A stretch of DNA of 64,000 nt from Actinomycetales bacterium JB111 (GCA_900163555.1 FUHX01000045.1:1-64000); one strand, 5' to 3'; numbered from the stretch's first letter, positions 25,303 through 41,257 are shown. Made by a program: numbers and translations. Notes: generated from the letters alone by a model not told the origin.

Positions 25303-26076
25303 ATGACGCTCAAGGACCAGATCCTCGACCAGGGCGGAATCGTCCTGGAGGACATCGAGACCCTCCGGGAGAAGCTGCAGGAGGCGCAGAACGCCTGCCA
25401 CTGGATGTTCCGGTACCTCATCGACCCGACGATCGACCCGGTGTACTCGCAGCTCGACACGTTGATCGGGTACATCGAGGAGCTCATCGAGCGACTCGGT
25501 GATTCGGAGAAGATCCGCCAGCTGGCACTCGACTGGAAGACGTGGGGCGAGGAGAACGAGACCAACGCCCAGGACATCAGCCCCGTCGGGACGTCGCTTC
25601 CTGCGCTGCTGTCCTGGGAGGAGAACGGCACCGTCTACAAGGCGGTCGCCGGGCAGCAGCACGAGGCGGTGTCGATCGCGCTCCCCGAGATCGCGTTCGC
25701 GATCCAGGAGGAGCTCGACGATGCGGCGCAGGCGCTCGACGACTACTGGAGGCACGGATTCGAGTTCGCGGCCCTGGTCGCGGGCAGCGTCGCTGGCCTC
25801 ATCGGTTCGATCGCCGGTGTCATCGCCTCCTGCATCGCACTCATCCCGCCCGCCACTCCGGGCGGCATCGCCGGCCTCGTCGCCTCTATCGGCGGCTTCG
25901 GAGCCTCCGTCGCCGGGCTGGCCGCCATTCCGGGTAAGTGGGACGACGTGATGACCGCCCTTGATGGCGTGACCACGGTGCCTCTCGAGAACTTCAATGC
26001 GATGCCCGGTGAGCTCATCGGCAACCATCCGAAGCTCGACTCGGGGACCTGGCCCCCGCACTTCGTCGTCGCGTAG
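25303..26076 (+). CDS. Putative type VII substrate with glycine-zipper membrane segment
   Basis: A 257-residue protein I do not recognise. Residues 1-80 are amphipathic helices ending in WKTWGE; residues 95-160 are a second helical domain (LLSWEENGTVYKAVAGQQHEA). Residues about 163-215 are a long hydrophobic region built of repeated small-xxx-small steps (VAGSVAGLIGSIAGV ... GGIAGLVASIGGFGAS), a glycine zipper. A 45-residue tail ends WPPHFVVA. Glycine zippers occur in pore-forming and membrane-inserting effectors. No immunity gene is evident unless the tandem YbaB-like gene acts as a chaperone. It is the third gene of the cassette and is followed by a strong terminator. Confidence 0.6.
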   Translation: MTLKDQILDQGGIVLEDIETLREKLQEAQNACHWMFRYLIDPTIDPVYSQLDTLIGYIEELIERLGDSEKIRQLALDWKTWGEENETNAQDISPVGTSLPALLSWEENGTVYKAVAGQQHEAVSIALPEIAFAIQEELDDAAQALDDYWRHGFEFAALVAGSVAGLIGSIAGVIASCIALIPPATPGGIAGLVASIGGFGASVAGLAAIPGKWDDVMTALDGVTTVPLENFNAMPGELIGNHPKLDSGTWPPHFVVA

Positions 26077-26109
26077 GACCGGTCGTCGTGTAGGACCACG
26101 TTCCGACAG

Positions 26110-26148
26110 CGGGCGGGGCCGCCACCGTGACGGTGGCGGCCCCGCCCG
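26110..26148 (+). terminator. Strong terminator after the type VII-like cassette
   Basis: An 18-bp perfect GC stem (26110-26127 with 26131-26148) with a three-base loop, followed by TCTG. It isolates the cassette from the amylase gene. Confidence 0.8.
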
Positions 26149-26197
26149 TCTGCGTGCAGCCGATTCCGCGCAACGTCCGCACGGGGACCGCGTCACG

Positions 26198-26240
26198 CCC
26201 TGCAAGGGGTTGCTGCAAATCTCTGTCAGATCTTGCAATC
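26198..26240 (+). promoter_or_regulatory. Candidate MalR-type operator cluster upstream of the amylopullulanase
   Basis: CCTGCAAG (26199-26206), GCTGCAAA (26212-26219) and TCTTGCAAT (26231-26239) repeat a (C)TTGCA/CTGCAA core in the 227-base leader region. Streptomyces MalR/Reg1, a LacI-type repressor of amylase and maltose genes, binds directly repeated CTTGCAG-like heptamers, so maltose-responsive control is plausible. Confidence 0.4.
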
Positions 26241-26303
26241 CCGTTTCATCGCTGCTTCGATGGGCGTGCGCACCGTCGCGCCCGACGAAGGAGTCACCCT
26301 CGC

Positions 26304-32837
<6,534 letters not shown>

Positions 32838-32853
32838 GCGACCCGTACCTCGC

Positions 32854-32889
32854 ACGACGGCGGTCCCCGAACCAGGGGGCCGCCGTCGT
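32854..32889 (+). terminator. Terminator after the amylopullulanase gene
   Basis: A 15-bp stem (32854-32868 with 32875-32889) with a six-base loop, 16 bases after the stop codon. Confidence 0.8.
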
Positions 32890-33064
32890 CGGGTTCCACG
32901 GGCGGTAGGTGACGGGCGCGTGAACACTCATCGGACAAGTTCCGACCAGAACAACGAAACCGGCCCGGGCGTCGGCGGTGACGGGCATGATGCGGGATGC
33001 GGCCGGTCCGGCCGCACTCGGGTTGTCCCCCGCAGCCATGTACCAAGCCAAGGAGCACCTGATC

Positions 33065-36000
33065 GTGACTGACCGCCCCACACTCAAGCGACGGGGGGTG
33101 GGGCTCGGTGCCGTGGCCGCGGTCGCGCTGACCCCGATCCTCGTCCCGATCGCCGCCCCGGCGGCGATCGCCGCGCCCGACGACAGCCAGGTCGTCATCA
33201 ACGAGGTCTTCGCCCGCGGTGGCTCCGCCAACCAGGCGTACCAGCAGAAGTTCGTCGAGCTGTACAACCCGACCGACGAGGCGATCGACCTCGCAGGCAT
33301 GTCGCTCCAGTACCGCTCGGCCACGGGTACGGGCGACAGCAGCATCGCGGTCTCGCTCACCGGCACGATCGAGCCGGACGGCTACTACCTCGTGACGGGC
33401 GGGAGCAACGGCCAGAACGGCGCTGACCTCTCCGGCGAGTCCGACATCCACGCCGGCGGTCTGAACCCGTCCGGCACGAACGGCGTGATCGCCCTCGTCG
33501 ACTCGACGAGCGCCGTCACCCTGCCGACCGGCTCGGTCGCCACCGGTGATCTCGACGGGGCGGTCGTCGACGTCGTCGGCTTCGGCACCTCGAACACCTT
33601 CGAGACCGCGGCCGCCGCCTACCCCGGCGGCAACTCGACGGCCGGCTCGATCGAGCGCACCGAGGGCGCGGACACGGACGACAACTCCGCTGACCTCACG
33701 TTCACCTCCACGCCGACCCCACAGGGCACCGGCGGCGCGGTCGACCCGGGACCGGACCCCGATCCCGACCCGGACCCGGAGCCGGGTGAGAGCGTCACGA
33801 TCGAGGAGATCCAGGGCACCGGTGACACGACCCCGCTGAACGGCCAGCGGGTCACCACGCGCGGCGTCGTCACAGCCGTCTACCCGACCGGCGGCTTCAA
33901 CGGCTTCACGATCCAGACCGAGGGCACCGGCGGCGACCTCAGCGAGCACACCGCCTCCTCCGGCATCTTCGTGTTCGCCGGCGGGGCGATGGCCACCCTC
34001 GACATCGAGATCGGCGATTTCGTGGAGGTCACCGGCACGGCGGGCGAGTACTTCGGGCTCACGCAGCTGTCGAACCCGACCGTGGCCCCGCTGGACGAGG
34101 AGTTCACACCCGTCGTCCCGGTCGAGATCGCCTGGCCGGAGACCGACGCCGAGCGCGAGCTCTTCGAGAGCATGCTCATGCTCCCGACCAACGAGTTCAC
34201 CGTGAGCAACACGTACTTCACGCTGCAGTACGGCGAGGTCGGGCTGGCGGCGGGCACCGAGCCCCTCATCACGCCCACCGAGGTCGCGAACCCGCACTCC
34301 GACCCCGAGGGTGTCGCGGCGATCGAGGCCGACAACGCGGCCCGCGGCGTGGTGCTCAACGACGGGTCGAGCTTCAACCTCATCGACTTCCGGTACGAGG
34401 ACCACAACATCCCGCTGCCGTACGTCACGCCGGAGGCCCCCCTCCGCACGGGCGCGGCGGCCACCTTCACGAATCCCGTGATCGTCGACTTCCGCCGCGT
34501 GCAGAACGGCGACTCGGCGTGGAGCTTCCAGCCCACGACCCGCGCCACCGGCGAGAACTACTCGGCGTTCGTGTCCTTCGAGAACACGCGCACCGAGGCG
34601 CCCGACGAGGTCGGCGGCAACCTGCAGATCGCGTCGTTCAACGTCCTCAACTACTTCGCGACCCTCGGCACCGACGAGTCGGGCTGCGGGTTCTACGGGG
34701 ACCGCGACGGCGACCCGACGACCGCGCGCGACTGCACGGTCCGCGGCGCCTACGACGCGGCGAACTTCGACCGCCAGGAGGAGAAGATCGTCGAGGCGAT
34801 CAGCTCCATCGGCGCCGACGTCATCGCGCTCGAGGAGATCGAGGCCTCGCAGCGGGTGAGCGGCAACGACCGCGACTTCGCGCTCGCCACCCTCGTGGAC
34901 GCGCTGAACGCGGCCGCCGGCGAGGAGGTCTGGGGCTACGTCGAGTCGCCGGCCGAGGTGCCGTCGAACGAGGACGTCATCCGCACGGCGCTCATCTACC
35001 GGGTCGACTCGGTGGTCCCGGTCGGCGAGTCCGCGATCCTGCTCGACAGCTCGGCCTTCGGCAACGCCCGCGAGCCGCTCGCGCAGGAGTTCGCCCCGCT
35101 GACGTCGTCCGGCGAGCAGGCGGAGGAGACGTTCGTCGTCGCCGTCAACCACTTCAAGTCCAAGGGCTCCGGCGCCGATGACGGCTCGGGCCAGGGCAAC
35201 GCCAACCCCGACCGCATCGCCCAGGCGGGCGCGCTCGTGGAATTCGTCGAGGACGAGTACGGCGCCGACGAGCCTATCTTCCTGGCGGGCGACTTCAACT
35301 CGTACACGCAGGAGGACCCGATGCAGGTCCTCTACGGGGCCGGGTACGAAAACCTCACCGCGTTCGAGCACTCGGGCGCCTACACCTACAGCTTCGACGG
35401 CATGGCGGGCTCGCTCGACCACATCCTCGCCAACGAGGCGGCCGCCGAGTACTTCGTGGGCTCGACGGTGTGGGAGATCAACGCGAACGAGCCGCTCGCG
35501 CTCGAGTACAGCCGGTACAACTACAACGTCACGAACTTCCACGACGCGAGCCCGTACCGGGCCTCGGACCACAACCCCGGCATCGTCGGCCTGAACTTCC
35601 CGGTCGACGGTGAGGAGCCGGCCGAGCCCGGCCCGGCGACGTTCACGGTCCTCAACAACCTCGGCGACACGGTCGGCTCGACCGCGTGGCAGTTCGAGGA
35701 CGCCGAGGGCAACGTGTTCACCGTGGGTGACAACGGGCGCAACGCGCCCGAGGGCAGCCTCGAGGACACCGCCGGTGACTGGGGCGTCCTCACGTTCGAG
35801 GGCCTGCCGGCCGGCGAGTACACGGTGACGAACCTGTCGCCCGGCTCCTCGGCCTACGCCGCTCCCGAGCCGTTCACGGTCACCGTGACCGGCGAGGAGC
35901 AGGACCTGGGCACGGTGGTGATGGCCGGCGCGGCCACGACGACCGTGTACACGCTCGACGAGAACGAGGAGCGGATCCCGGGCGCGACCTACCGGCTCGA

Positions 36001-36937
36001 GGGCGCCGACGGCCAGTCCGTAGAGGCCACCGACGGTGGCGAGGGCGACCTGCACGAGCAGGACGGCTACGTGCGGTTCGGCGGGCTCGGCCTGGGGACC
36101 TACACGATCACGCTGGTCTCGCTGCCGGACGGCTACGTCTTCGACGAGTCCCAGGAGCTGACGGTCGAGCTGACCGCGGGCACCCCGCACCGGTTCGCCG
36201 GCGGCTTCGTGGCCGAGTCGGCCCCTGTCGACCCGGACCCGGAGCCCGTCCCGCCCACGCCGGGGCGCGGCTTCTACCTCAACGACGGCTGGGACGGTCA
36301 GGCGGACCACGAGTTCTCCTTCGGTCGTCGCGGCGACACCGTCCTCGTGGGTGACTGGGACGGCGACGGGGCGGACACGCTCGCGGTCCGTCGCGGGAAC
36401 GCCTACTTCCTGTCGAACTCGCTGTACGGCGGTGCCGCGGACGTCGAGCTGACGTTCGGTCGCGCCTCCGACACCGTCCTCGTGGGCGACTGGGACGGGG
36501 ACGGCGTGGACACGCTCGCGGTCCGTCGCGGGAACGCCTACTTCCTCATCAACTCCCTCGCCGGCGGCAACGCCGAGGTGGAGCTGAACTACGGCCGGGC
36601 GAACGACACGGTCCTCGTCGGCGACTGGGACGGCGACGGGGTGGACACCCTCGGCGTGCGTCGCGGGGACGCCTACTTCCTCACCAACTCCCTGACGGGC
36701 GGCAACGCGGACGTCGCGCTGGCCTACGGCCGCGCGAGCGACCGCGTGCTGGTCGGGGACTGGGACGGCGACGGCGCGGACACCTTCGCGGTGCGTCGCG
36801 GCAACCAGTACCTGGTCTCCAACAGCCTCTCCGGCGGCTGGGCCGACCAGGACGTGCGCTACGGCCGCGCCGGCGACGACGTGTTCGTCGGCGACTGGGA
36901 CGGCGACGGCAGCGACACGCTCGGCGTGCGCCGCTAG
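33065..36937 (+). CDS. Secreted ExeM/NucH-type endonuclease with lamin-tail and C-terminal repeats
   Basis: A 1290-residue exported nuclease, probably degrading extracellular DNA. Order: signal peptide (1-38, ending AIAAPDD); lamin-tail domain starting QVVINEVFARGG (about 39-170); an acidic Pro/Asp linker (PDPDPDP); an OB-fold-like segment (about 240-370, GQRVTTRGVVTAV); an endonuclease/exonuclease/phosphatase domain (about 519-838) with catalytic ALEEIEAS, AGDFNSYTQEDP and ASDHNPG; two Cna-B/prealbumin-like domains (about 858-1055); and the VGDWDGDG repeats (about 1066-1290). GTG 33065 follows AAGGAG nine bases upstream; an upstream Met gives a non-signal-like N-terminus. The architecture is that of ExeM-type nucleases of biofilm and phosphate scavenging. 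Confidence 0.88.
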   Translation: MTDRPTLKRRGVGLGAVAAVALTPILVPIAAPAAIAAPDDSQVVINEVFARGGSANQAYQQKFVELYNPTDEAIDLAGMSLQYRSATGTGDSSIAVSLTGTIEPDGYYLVTGGSNGQNGADLSGESDIHAGGLNPSGTNGVIALVDSTSAVTLPTGSVATGDLDGAVVDVVGFGTSNTFETAAAAYPGGNSTAGSIERTEGADTDDNSADLTFTSTPTPQGTGGAVDPGPDPDPDPDPEPGESVTIEEIQGTGDTTPLNGQRVTTRGVVTAVYPTGGFNGFTIQTEGTGGDLSEHTASSGIFVFAGGAMATLDIEIGDFVEVTGTAGEYFGLTQLSNPTVAPLDEEFTPVVPVEIAWPETDAERELFESMLMLPTNEFTVSNTYFTLQYGEVGLAAGTEPLITPTEVANPHSDPEGVAAIEADNAARGVVLNDGSSFNLIDFRYEDHNIPLPYVTPEAPLRTGAAATFTNPVIVDFRRVQNGDSAWSFQPTTRATGENYSAFVSFENTRTEAPDEVGGNLQIASFNVLNYFATLGTDESGCGFYGDRDGDPTTARDCTVRGAYDAANFDRQEEKIVEAISSIGADVIALEEIEASQRVSGNDRDFALATLVDALNAAAGEEVWGYVESPAEVPSNEDVIRTALIYRVDSVVPVGESAILLDSSAFGNAREPLAQEFAPLTSSGEQAEETFVVAVNHFKSKGSGADDGSGQGNANPDRIAQAGALVEFVEDEYGADEPIFLAGDFNSYTQEDPMQVLYGAGYENLTAFEHSGAYTYSFDGMAGSLDHILANEAAAEYFVGSTVWEINANEPLALEYSRYNYNVTNFHDASPYRASDHNPGIVGLNFPVDGEEPAEPGPATFTVLNNLGDTVGSTAWQFEDAEGNVFTVGDNGRNAPEGSLEDTAGDWGVLTFEGLPAGEYTVTNLSPGSSAYAAPEPFTVTVTGEEQDLGTVVMAGAATTTVYTLDENEERIPGATYRLEGADGQSVEATDGGEGDLHEQDGYVRFGGLGLGTYTITLVSLPDGYVFDESQELTVELTAGTPHRFAGGFVAESAPVDPDPEPVPPTPGRGFYLNDGWDGQADHEFSFGRRGDTVLVGDWDGDGADTLAVRRGNAYFLSNSLYGGAADVELTFGRASDTVLVGDWDGDGVDTLAVRRGNAYFLINSLAGGNAEVELNYGRANDTVLVGDWDGDGVDTLGVRRGDAYFLTNSLTGGNADVALAYGRASDRVLVGDWDGDGADTFAVRRGNQYLVSNSLSGGWADQDVRYGRAGDDVFVGDWDGDGSDTLGVRR
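36260..36937 (+). repeat. Five VGDWDGDG repeats at the end of the nuclease gene
   Basis: The same 45-residue unit as in the amylopullulanase, opening with GFYLNDGWDGQADHEFSFGR and ending with DTLGVRR before the stop. The opening GRGFYLNDGWD and the ending match the other protein almost residue for residue. Confidence 0.85.
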
Positions 36938-36970
36938 TCGACATCGCGCCGCCGACCGGGCGGCTTGCAG

Positions 36971-37007
36971 GCAGGGCCCGTGGGACGACTCGTCCCACGG
37001 GCCCTGC
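36971..37007 (+). terminator. Terminator after the nuclease gene
   Basis: An almost perfect inverted repeat (36971-36988 with 36990-37007) in which GCAGGGCCCGTGGGACGA pairs with its complement. Tight pairing forces a small loop around 36987-36992. Confidence 0.8.
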
Positions 37008-37028
37008 CCGTCCCTGCGACGGGGCGAG

Positions 37029-37101
37029 CCCCGACGTCGGGGGCTGGGGTGACTTCCGACGTCGGGAGAGGGGACGCGCCCCGGGCGACCTCCGACGTCG
37101 G
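37029..37101. repeat. Three CCGACGTCGG palindromes in a degenerate tandem array
   Basis: CCGACGTCGG lies at 37031-37040 (extended to a 14-bp palindrome), 37056-37065 and 37092-37101. The last two sit in a 36-bp imperfect repeat with GACGCGCCCCGGGC-like ends. It lies between the nuclease and purU 3' ends, so it does not control a start. It may be a decayed repeat element or a protein site. Confidence 0.55.
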
Positions 37102-37143
37102 GAGGCACGCCCCGGGCACGCCTCACACGCGCACCACGCAGGA

Positions 37144-37171
37144 GGGGCCGGCCGCGTGCGCGGCCGGCCCC
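37144..37171. terminator. purU: Bidirectional terminator between the nuclease gene and purU
   Basis: An 11-bp stem (37144-37154 with 37161-37171) of GGGGCCGGCCG type, with a CGTGCG loop, 21 bases past the purU stop. Confidence 0.7.
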
Positions 37172-37191
37172 CTTCTCCGAGCGAGAGATCC

Positions 37192-38055
37192 CTACGGAAG
37201 GACGATGCTCCTGTGCCCGTTGCGCAGCACCCGGTGCTCGGCGTGCCACCGCACGGCCCGCGCGAGCACGCGCCGCTCGACGTCCTGGCCGCGGGCGACG
37301 AGCTCCCCGACGTCGTCGGCGTGCGTCACGCGCTCGACGTCCTGCTCGATGATCGGCCCCTCGTCCAGGTCGGCGGTCACGTAGTGGGCCGTCGCGCCGA
37401 TGAGCTTCACGCCGCGGGCGTGCGCCTGGGCGTACGGCCGGGCGCCCTTGAAGCTCGGCAGGAACGAGTGGTGGATGTTGATGGCCCGGCCGTCGAGCTG
37501 ACGGCACAGGTCGTCCGAGAGGATCTGCATGTACCGCGCGAGGACCACGAGCTCGACATCCAGCGACCGGGCCAGCTCCAGCAGCCGCGCCTCGGCCTCG
37601 GGCTTGGTGTCCCTCGTGACCGGCACGTGGTGGAACGGCACGCCGTAGAAGTCCGCCATCGGCCTGAGGTCCGGGTGGTTGGAGACGACGGCGGCGATGT
37701 CCACCTGCAGCCGGTCCGAACGCTGACGGAAGAGCAGGTCCGCGAGGCAGTGCGCCTCCTTGGACACCATGACGATGGTCCGCAGCGGGCGGCCGACGAC
37801 GTCGAGCGTGTAGGTCATGTCGAACTGCTCGGCCACGCGGTCCACGGCCGCGCGGACGTCGTCGACCGTCGCGCTCGTGCGCACCTGGACGCGCATGAAG
37901 AACGTCCCGGACTCCGGGTCCCCGTACTGCTGCGACTCGGTGATGTTCCCGCCCTTGTCCGACAGCACGCCGGTGATGGCGTGCACGATGCCGGGGCGGT
38001 CCGGGCAGGACAGCGCGAGGACCAGGTGCTGGGGATCGAACGAAGTCGGAGTCAC
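37192..38055 (-). CDS. purU: Formyltetrahydrofolate deformylase
   Basis: A 287-residue enzyme that hydrolyses 10-formyl-THF to THF and formate, balancing the one-carbon pool. It has an N-terminal ACT domain (LVLALSCPDRPGIVHAITGVL, about residues 10-90) and a PurN-like formyltransferase domain with the catalytic Asn-His-Asp set: NIHHSFLPSF near residue 225 and DEGPIIEQDV with its Asp. PurU binds glycine and methionine through the ACT domain in E. coli. GTG 38055 lies seven bases after TACTCT (38068-38063), so it is leaderless; the family length agrees. It diverges from the GNAT gene. Confidence 0.93.
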   Translation of the reverse strand: MTPTSFDPQHLVLALSCPDRPGIVHAITGVLSDKGGNITESQQYGDPESGTFFMRVQVRTSATVDDVRAAVDRVAEQFDMTYTLDVVGRPLRTIVMVSKEAHCLADLLFRQRSDRLQVDIAAVVSNHPDLRPMADFYGVPFHHVPVTRDTKPEAEARLLELARSLDVELVVLARYMQILSDDLCRQLDGRAINIHHSFLPSFKGARPYAQAHARGVKLIGATAHYVTADLDEGPIIEQDVERVTHADDVGELVARGQDVERRVLARAVRWHAEHRVLRNGHRSIVLP

Positions 38056-38165
38056 CGGGCCGAGAGTAGTCGGAAGCGTCGGCGGGTGCCCCGGGCTCCC
38101 AATCGTGACGACTTCGGAACCGGACAATGCAGCGCGGGCGGCGCGGGGGATGGAACACTACCGAC

Positions 38166-38690
38166 ATGGACGTAACCATCGACGTGGTCGACGACGCACG
38201 CGCCGGCGAGCTCCTCACCGTCCGCCGGGCGGCCTTCGTGACCGAGGCGCAGATCTACCAGGACCCCCACCTGCCCGCGCTCACGCAGTCCCTCACCGAG
38301 CTGCGCTCGGACCTGCAGCGCGAGGACGTCGTGACGATCGGGGCCTGGGCCGGGCACCGGCTCGTCGGCTCCGTACGCGTGGAGCTCGGCGGCGACCGGG
38401 CCACGCTCAGCCGGCTCGCGGTCGTCCCGGACCTGCAGAACCAGGGCATCGGCACGGACCTGCTCATGTCGGTCCTCGAGTACCTGCCCGAGGAGACCGC
38501 AGAGGTGTGGATCTCCACCGGCCAGGACTCCACGCAGAACCTGGCGATGTACCAGAAGAACGGCTTCGAGCACCAGTTCGACCAGCACACCGGCGACCTC
38601 ACGTACGCCTACCTGCGCCGCATCCTCGGCGAGGGCGAGCCCGTCGGGGCCAGCGCGGGAAGTGCCGGCAGCGCGGGAAGCGCCGAGTAG
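38166..38690 (+). CDS. GNAT-family N-acetyltransferase
   Basis: A 174-residue protein with the acetyl-CoA-binding core: beta strand VVTIGAWAGHRLVGSVRVEL, the pyrophosphate loop VVPDLQNQGIGTDLLMSVLEY (about residues 95-112, Q/R-x-x-G-x-G/A), and YQKNGFEHQF at the end. The substrate is unknown; members acetylate amines, antibiotics or proteins. The C-terminus ends in an odd Gly/Ser/Ala tail (SAGSAGSAGSAE) coded by short repeats. The ATG at 38166 follows TACCGAC, and no ribosome site is obvious. It diverges from purU and stands apart from glyA. Confidence 0.78.
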   Translation: MDVTIDVVDDARAGELLTVRRAAFVTEAQIYQDPHLPALTQSLTELRSDLQREDVVTIGAWAGHRLVGSVRVELGGDRATLSRLAVVPDLQNQGIGTDLLMSVLEYLPEETAEVWISTGQDSTQNLAMYQKNGFEHQFDQHTGDLTYAYLRRILGEGEPVGASAGSAGSAGSAE

Positions 38691-38791
38691 CGCCCCGAGC
38701 GAGCATGCCGCTCTCCGAGCGCCCCCGCCGCGAGCCCCGCCCCACCCCCGAGTGAGGCGGGGCTCGCGCTCGCGCGGGCCGCTTTGGTCGG

Positions 38792-38934
38792 TAGGATGAC
38801 CGTGTCGTGACTGGCGTTGTGGGTGGACCAACCACCGGGGAGCGACACGCCGCGGTGCATGCCGCGGAGCAGTCTTCGGCCGTTCGCCTGGGTCGAGGTC
38901 ATCCACGAAAGCCCGCGCGCGCCGCGGGATGACC
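38792..38934 (+). ncRNA. ZTP/ZMP riboswitch (pfl motif) upstream of glyA-folD
   Basis: The leader carries P1 (GTGTCG 38802-38807 with CGACAC 38843-38848), the conserved TGACTGGCG (38808-38816), ACCACCGGGGAGCG (38831-38844) and the 3' pseudoknot strand CGCCTGGG (38885-38892). TAGGAT at 38792-38797 puts initiation near the base of P1. ZTP RNAs are known upstream of glyA and folD. GGTCATCC (38897-38904) and GGATGACC (38927-38934) form a hairpin ending next to the ribosome site GAGGAG, a likely expression platform. Confidence 0.93.
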
Positions 38935-38944
38935 GAGGAGAGTC

Positions 38945-40240
38945 ATGACTGCCCAGACCACCAACGACCTGCTCAACGCCCCGATCGGGGACGTCGACCC
39001 CGAGATCGCGGCCGTTCTCGACGGGGAGCTGAACCGCCAGCGCGAGACCCTCGAGATGATCGCGTCGGAGAACTTCGTGCCGCGCGCCGTCCTCCAGGCC
39101 GCCGGCTCCGTGCTGACGAACAAGTACGCGGAGGGCTACCCCGGCAAGCGCTACTACGGCGGCTGCGAGCAGGTCGACATCGCGGAGAACCTCGCGATCG
39201 ACCGCGCGAAGTCCCTGTTCGGCGCCGACTACGCCAACGTCCAGCCGCACTCCGGCGCGCAGGCCAACGCCGCGGTGCTCCACGCCCTGATCTCCGCGGG
39301 CGACCCGATCCTCGGCCTCGACCTCGCGCACGGCGGGCACCTCACGCACGGCATGCGGATCAACTTCTCCGGCAAGCTCTACGAGGTCGCGTCGTACGGC
39401 GTGGACGAGCAGTCCCACCGCATCGAGATGGACGCCGTCCGCGAGCAGGCCCTCGCCACGCGCCCCAAGGTCATCATCGCCGGCTGGTCCGCCTACCCGC
39501 GCCAGCTGGACTTCGCCGCCTTCCGCGAGATCGCGGACGAGGTCGGCGCGTACCTGTGGACGGACATGGCGCACTTCGCCGGCCTCGTCGCCGCGGGCCT
39601 GCACCCGAACCCGGTGCCGCACTCCGACGTCGTGTCGTCCACGATCCACAAGACGATCGGCGGCCCGCGCTCCGGCATGATCCTCGCGAAGGACGCCGAG
39701 CCGCTGGGCAAGAAGCTGAACTCGGCCGTGTTCCCGGGGCAGCAGGGCGGCCCGCTCATGCACGTCATCGCCGCCAAGGCCGTCGCGCTCAAGCTCGCCG
39801 CCGGCGAGGAGTTCGCCGACCGCCAGCGCCGCACGATCGAGGGCGCCCAGATCCTCGCCGAGCGCCTCCTGGCCGACGACGTCGCCGCCACCGGCGTCCA
39901 GCTCGTCACCGGCGGCACGGACGTCCACCTCGTCCTGGTCGACCTGCGCAACCACGCGCTCGACGGCCAGCAGGCCGAGGACCTCCTGCACACCGCGGGC
40001 ATCACGGTCAACCGCAACTCGGTGCCGTTCGACCCGCGCCCGCCGCGCGTGACCTCGGGCCTGCGCATCGGCACGCCCGCGCTGGCCACCCGCGGCTTCG
40101 GCGAGAAGGAGTTCCGCGAGGTCGCCGACATCATCGCGATCGCCCTGCGCGACGGCGCCTCGGCCGACGTCGCGGCGCTGCACGCCCGCGTCGACGCCCT
40201 CACCGCCGACTTCCCGCTGTACCCGGGACTCGCTCAGTGA
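38945..40240 (+). CDS. glyA: Serine hydroxymethyltransferase
   Basis: A 431-residue PLP enzyme that converts serine and THF to glycine and 5,10-methylene-THF, the main source of one-carbon units. The family start [24 protein letters not shown] is followed by [11 protein letters not shown], the THF-contact block HGGHLTHG and the PLP lysine in [11 protein letters not shown] (near residue 240). ATG 38945 follows GAGGAG. It is fused in an operon with folD by a GTGA overlap. The riboswitch upstream senses ZTP, the signal of low 10-formyl-THF. Confidence 0.98.
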   Translation: MTAQTTNDLLNAPIGDVDPEIAAVLDGELNRQRETLEMIASENFVPRAVLQAAGSVLTNKYAEGYPGKRYYGGCEQVDIAENLAIDRAKSLFGADYANVQPHSGAQANAAVLHALISAGDPILGLDLAHGGHLTHGMRINFSGKLYEVASYGVDEQSHRIEMDAVREQALATRPKVIIAGWSAYPRQLDFAAFREIADEVGAYLWTDMAHFAGLVAAGLHPNPVPHSDVVSSTIHKTIGGPRSGMILAKDAEPLGKKLNSAVFPGQQGGPLMHVIAAKAVALKLAAGEEFADRQRRTIEGAQILAERLLADDVAATGVQLVTGGTDVHLVLVDLRNHALDGQQAEDLLHTAGITVNRNSVPFDPRPPRVTSGLRIGTPALATRGFGEKEFREVADIIAIALRDGASADVAALHARVDALTADFPLYPGLAQ

Positions 40241-41097
40241 CGGCGCGCCTCCTGCCCGGCGGACCGGTGGCCGAGTCCGTCCTCACCGACGTCGCCACCC
40301 GGGCGGCGGCCCTGCGGGCCGACGGCATCACCCCGGGACTGGGGACGATCCTCGTGGGCTCCGACTCGGCGTCGGCGGGGTACATCCGGATGAAGCAGGC
40401 GAAGGCGGCCGAGCTCGGCTTCGCCTCCCCGCACATCCACCTGGGCGACGACGCGACCCAGGACGACGTGCTCGGCGCGGTCCGGGAGATGAACGAGGCG
40501 GCGGACGTCCACTCCGTCCTCATCCAGCACCCGACCCCGCCGCAGATCGACTTCGACGCCGCGCTGCTGTCCCTCGACCCCGACAAGGACGTCGACGGGC
40601 TGCACCCGGTGAACATGGGCCGCCTCGCGCTCGGGATGCCCGGCCCCGTGCCGTGCACGCCGGCCGGCATCGAGGCGCTGCTCGCGTTCCACGAGATCCC
40701 GGTGGCCGGCCGCGAGGTCGTCGTCCTCGGCCGCGGCACCACCCTCGGCCGGCCGCTCGCCCTGCTGCTGTCCCAGAAGCGCCCGACGGCGAACGCGGCC
40801 GTCACGGTCGTCCACACGGGCGTGCCCGACTGGGACCGGTATACCAGGCGCGCGGACATCGTCATCGCGGCGGTCGGCGTGCCGGGGATCCTCAGGCCCG
40901 AGCACCTGTCCGAGGGCGTCACGGTCGTCGGCGGCGGCGTGCGCTACGAGGGCAAGAAGCTGCTGCCCGACGTCGACGAGTCCTGCGCCGAGGTCGCCGG
41001 CGCGATCACGCCCCGCATCGGCGGGGTGGGGCCCACGACGATCGCGCTGCTGTTCCGCAACGCGATCGAGGCCGCCGAGAAGGCCTCCGGCCGCTAG
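40237..41097 (+). CDS. folD: Bifunctional methylene-THF dehydrogenase / methenyl-THF cyclohydrolase
   Basis: A 286-residue NADP-dependent enzyme making 10-formyl-THF from methylene-THF. The catalytic Lys is in [13 protein letters not shown] (Y-x-x-x-K-type). It carries QHPTPPQID, a family Gln-Pro stretch, [13 protein letters not shown] and PCTPAGI. NADP fold: [16 protein letters not shown] near residue 165, and a [17 protein letters not shown] block. Its GTG overlaps the TGA of glyA, so the two are translationally coupled and both under the ZTP riboswitch. The canonical SxxVGxP loop reads [10 protein letters not shown], a known variant. Confidence 0.96.
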   Translation: MTARLLPGGPVAESVLTDVATRAAALRADGITPGLGTILVGSDSASAGYIRMKQAKAAELGFASPHIHLGDDATQDDVLGAVREMNEAADVHSVLIQHPTPPQIDFDAALLSLDPDKDVDGLHPVNMGRLALGMPGPVPCTPAGIEALLAFHEIPVAGREVVVLGRGTTLGRPLALLLSQKRPTANAAVTVVHTGVPDWDRYTRRADIVIAAVGVPGILRPEHLSEGVTVVGGGVRYEGKKLLPDVDESCAEVAGAITPRIGGVGPTTIALLFRNAIEAAEKASGR

Positions 41098-41196
41098 GCA
41101 CGCACACCCGCCCGACGACGGTGCCCGCCCCGCGCGGGCACCGCGACCGGGTGCATTGCGTCCGGGGGCACCGTCCCCCGGTGCACCACACCCGCC

Positions 41197-41230
41197 CGGC
41201 CGCCGCCCCCCGCGCAGGGGGCGGCGGCCG
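41197..41230 (+). terminator. Terminator after glyA-folD
   Basis: A 14-bp GC stem (41197-41210 with 41217-41230) and six-base loop, about 100 bases after folD and 27 bases before the exonuclease start. Confidence 0.7.
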
Positions 41231-41257
41231 GAGCGCGTGTGGGCGGAGTCTGAGACC

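Noticed and set aside
24225-26076. Complete type VII secretion locus
   Set aside because: Only substrate-like and chaperone-like genes are present; no EccB, EccC, EccD, EccE or mycosin gene lies in the window.
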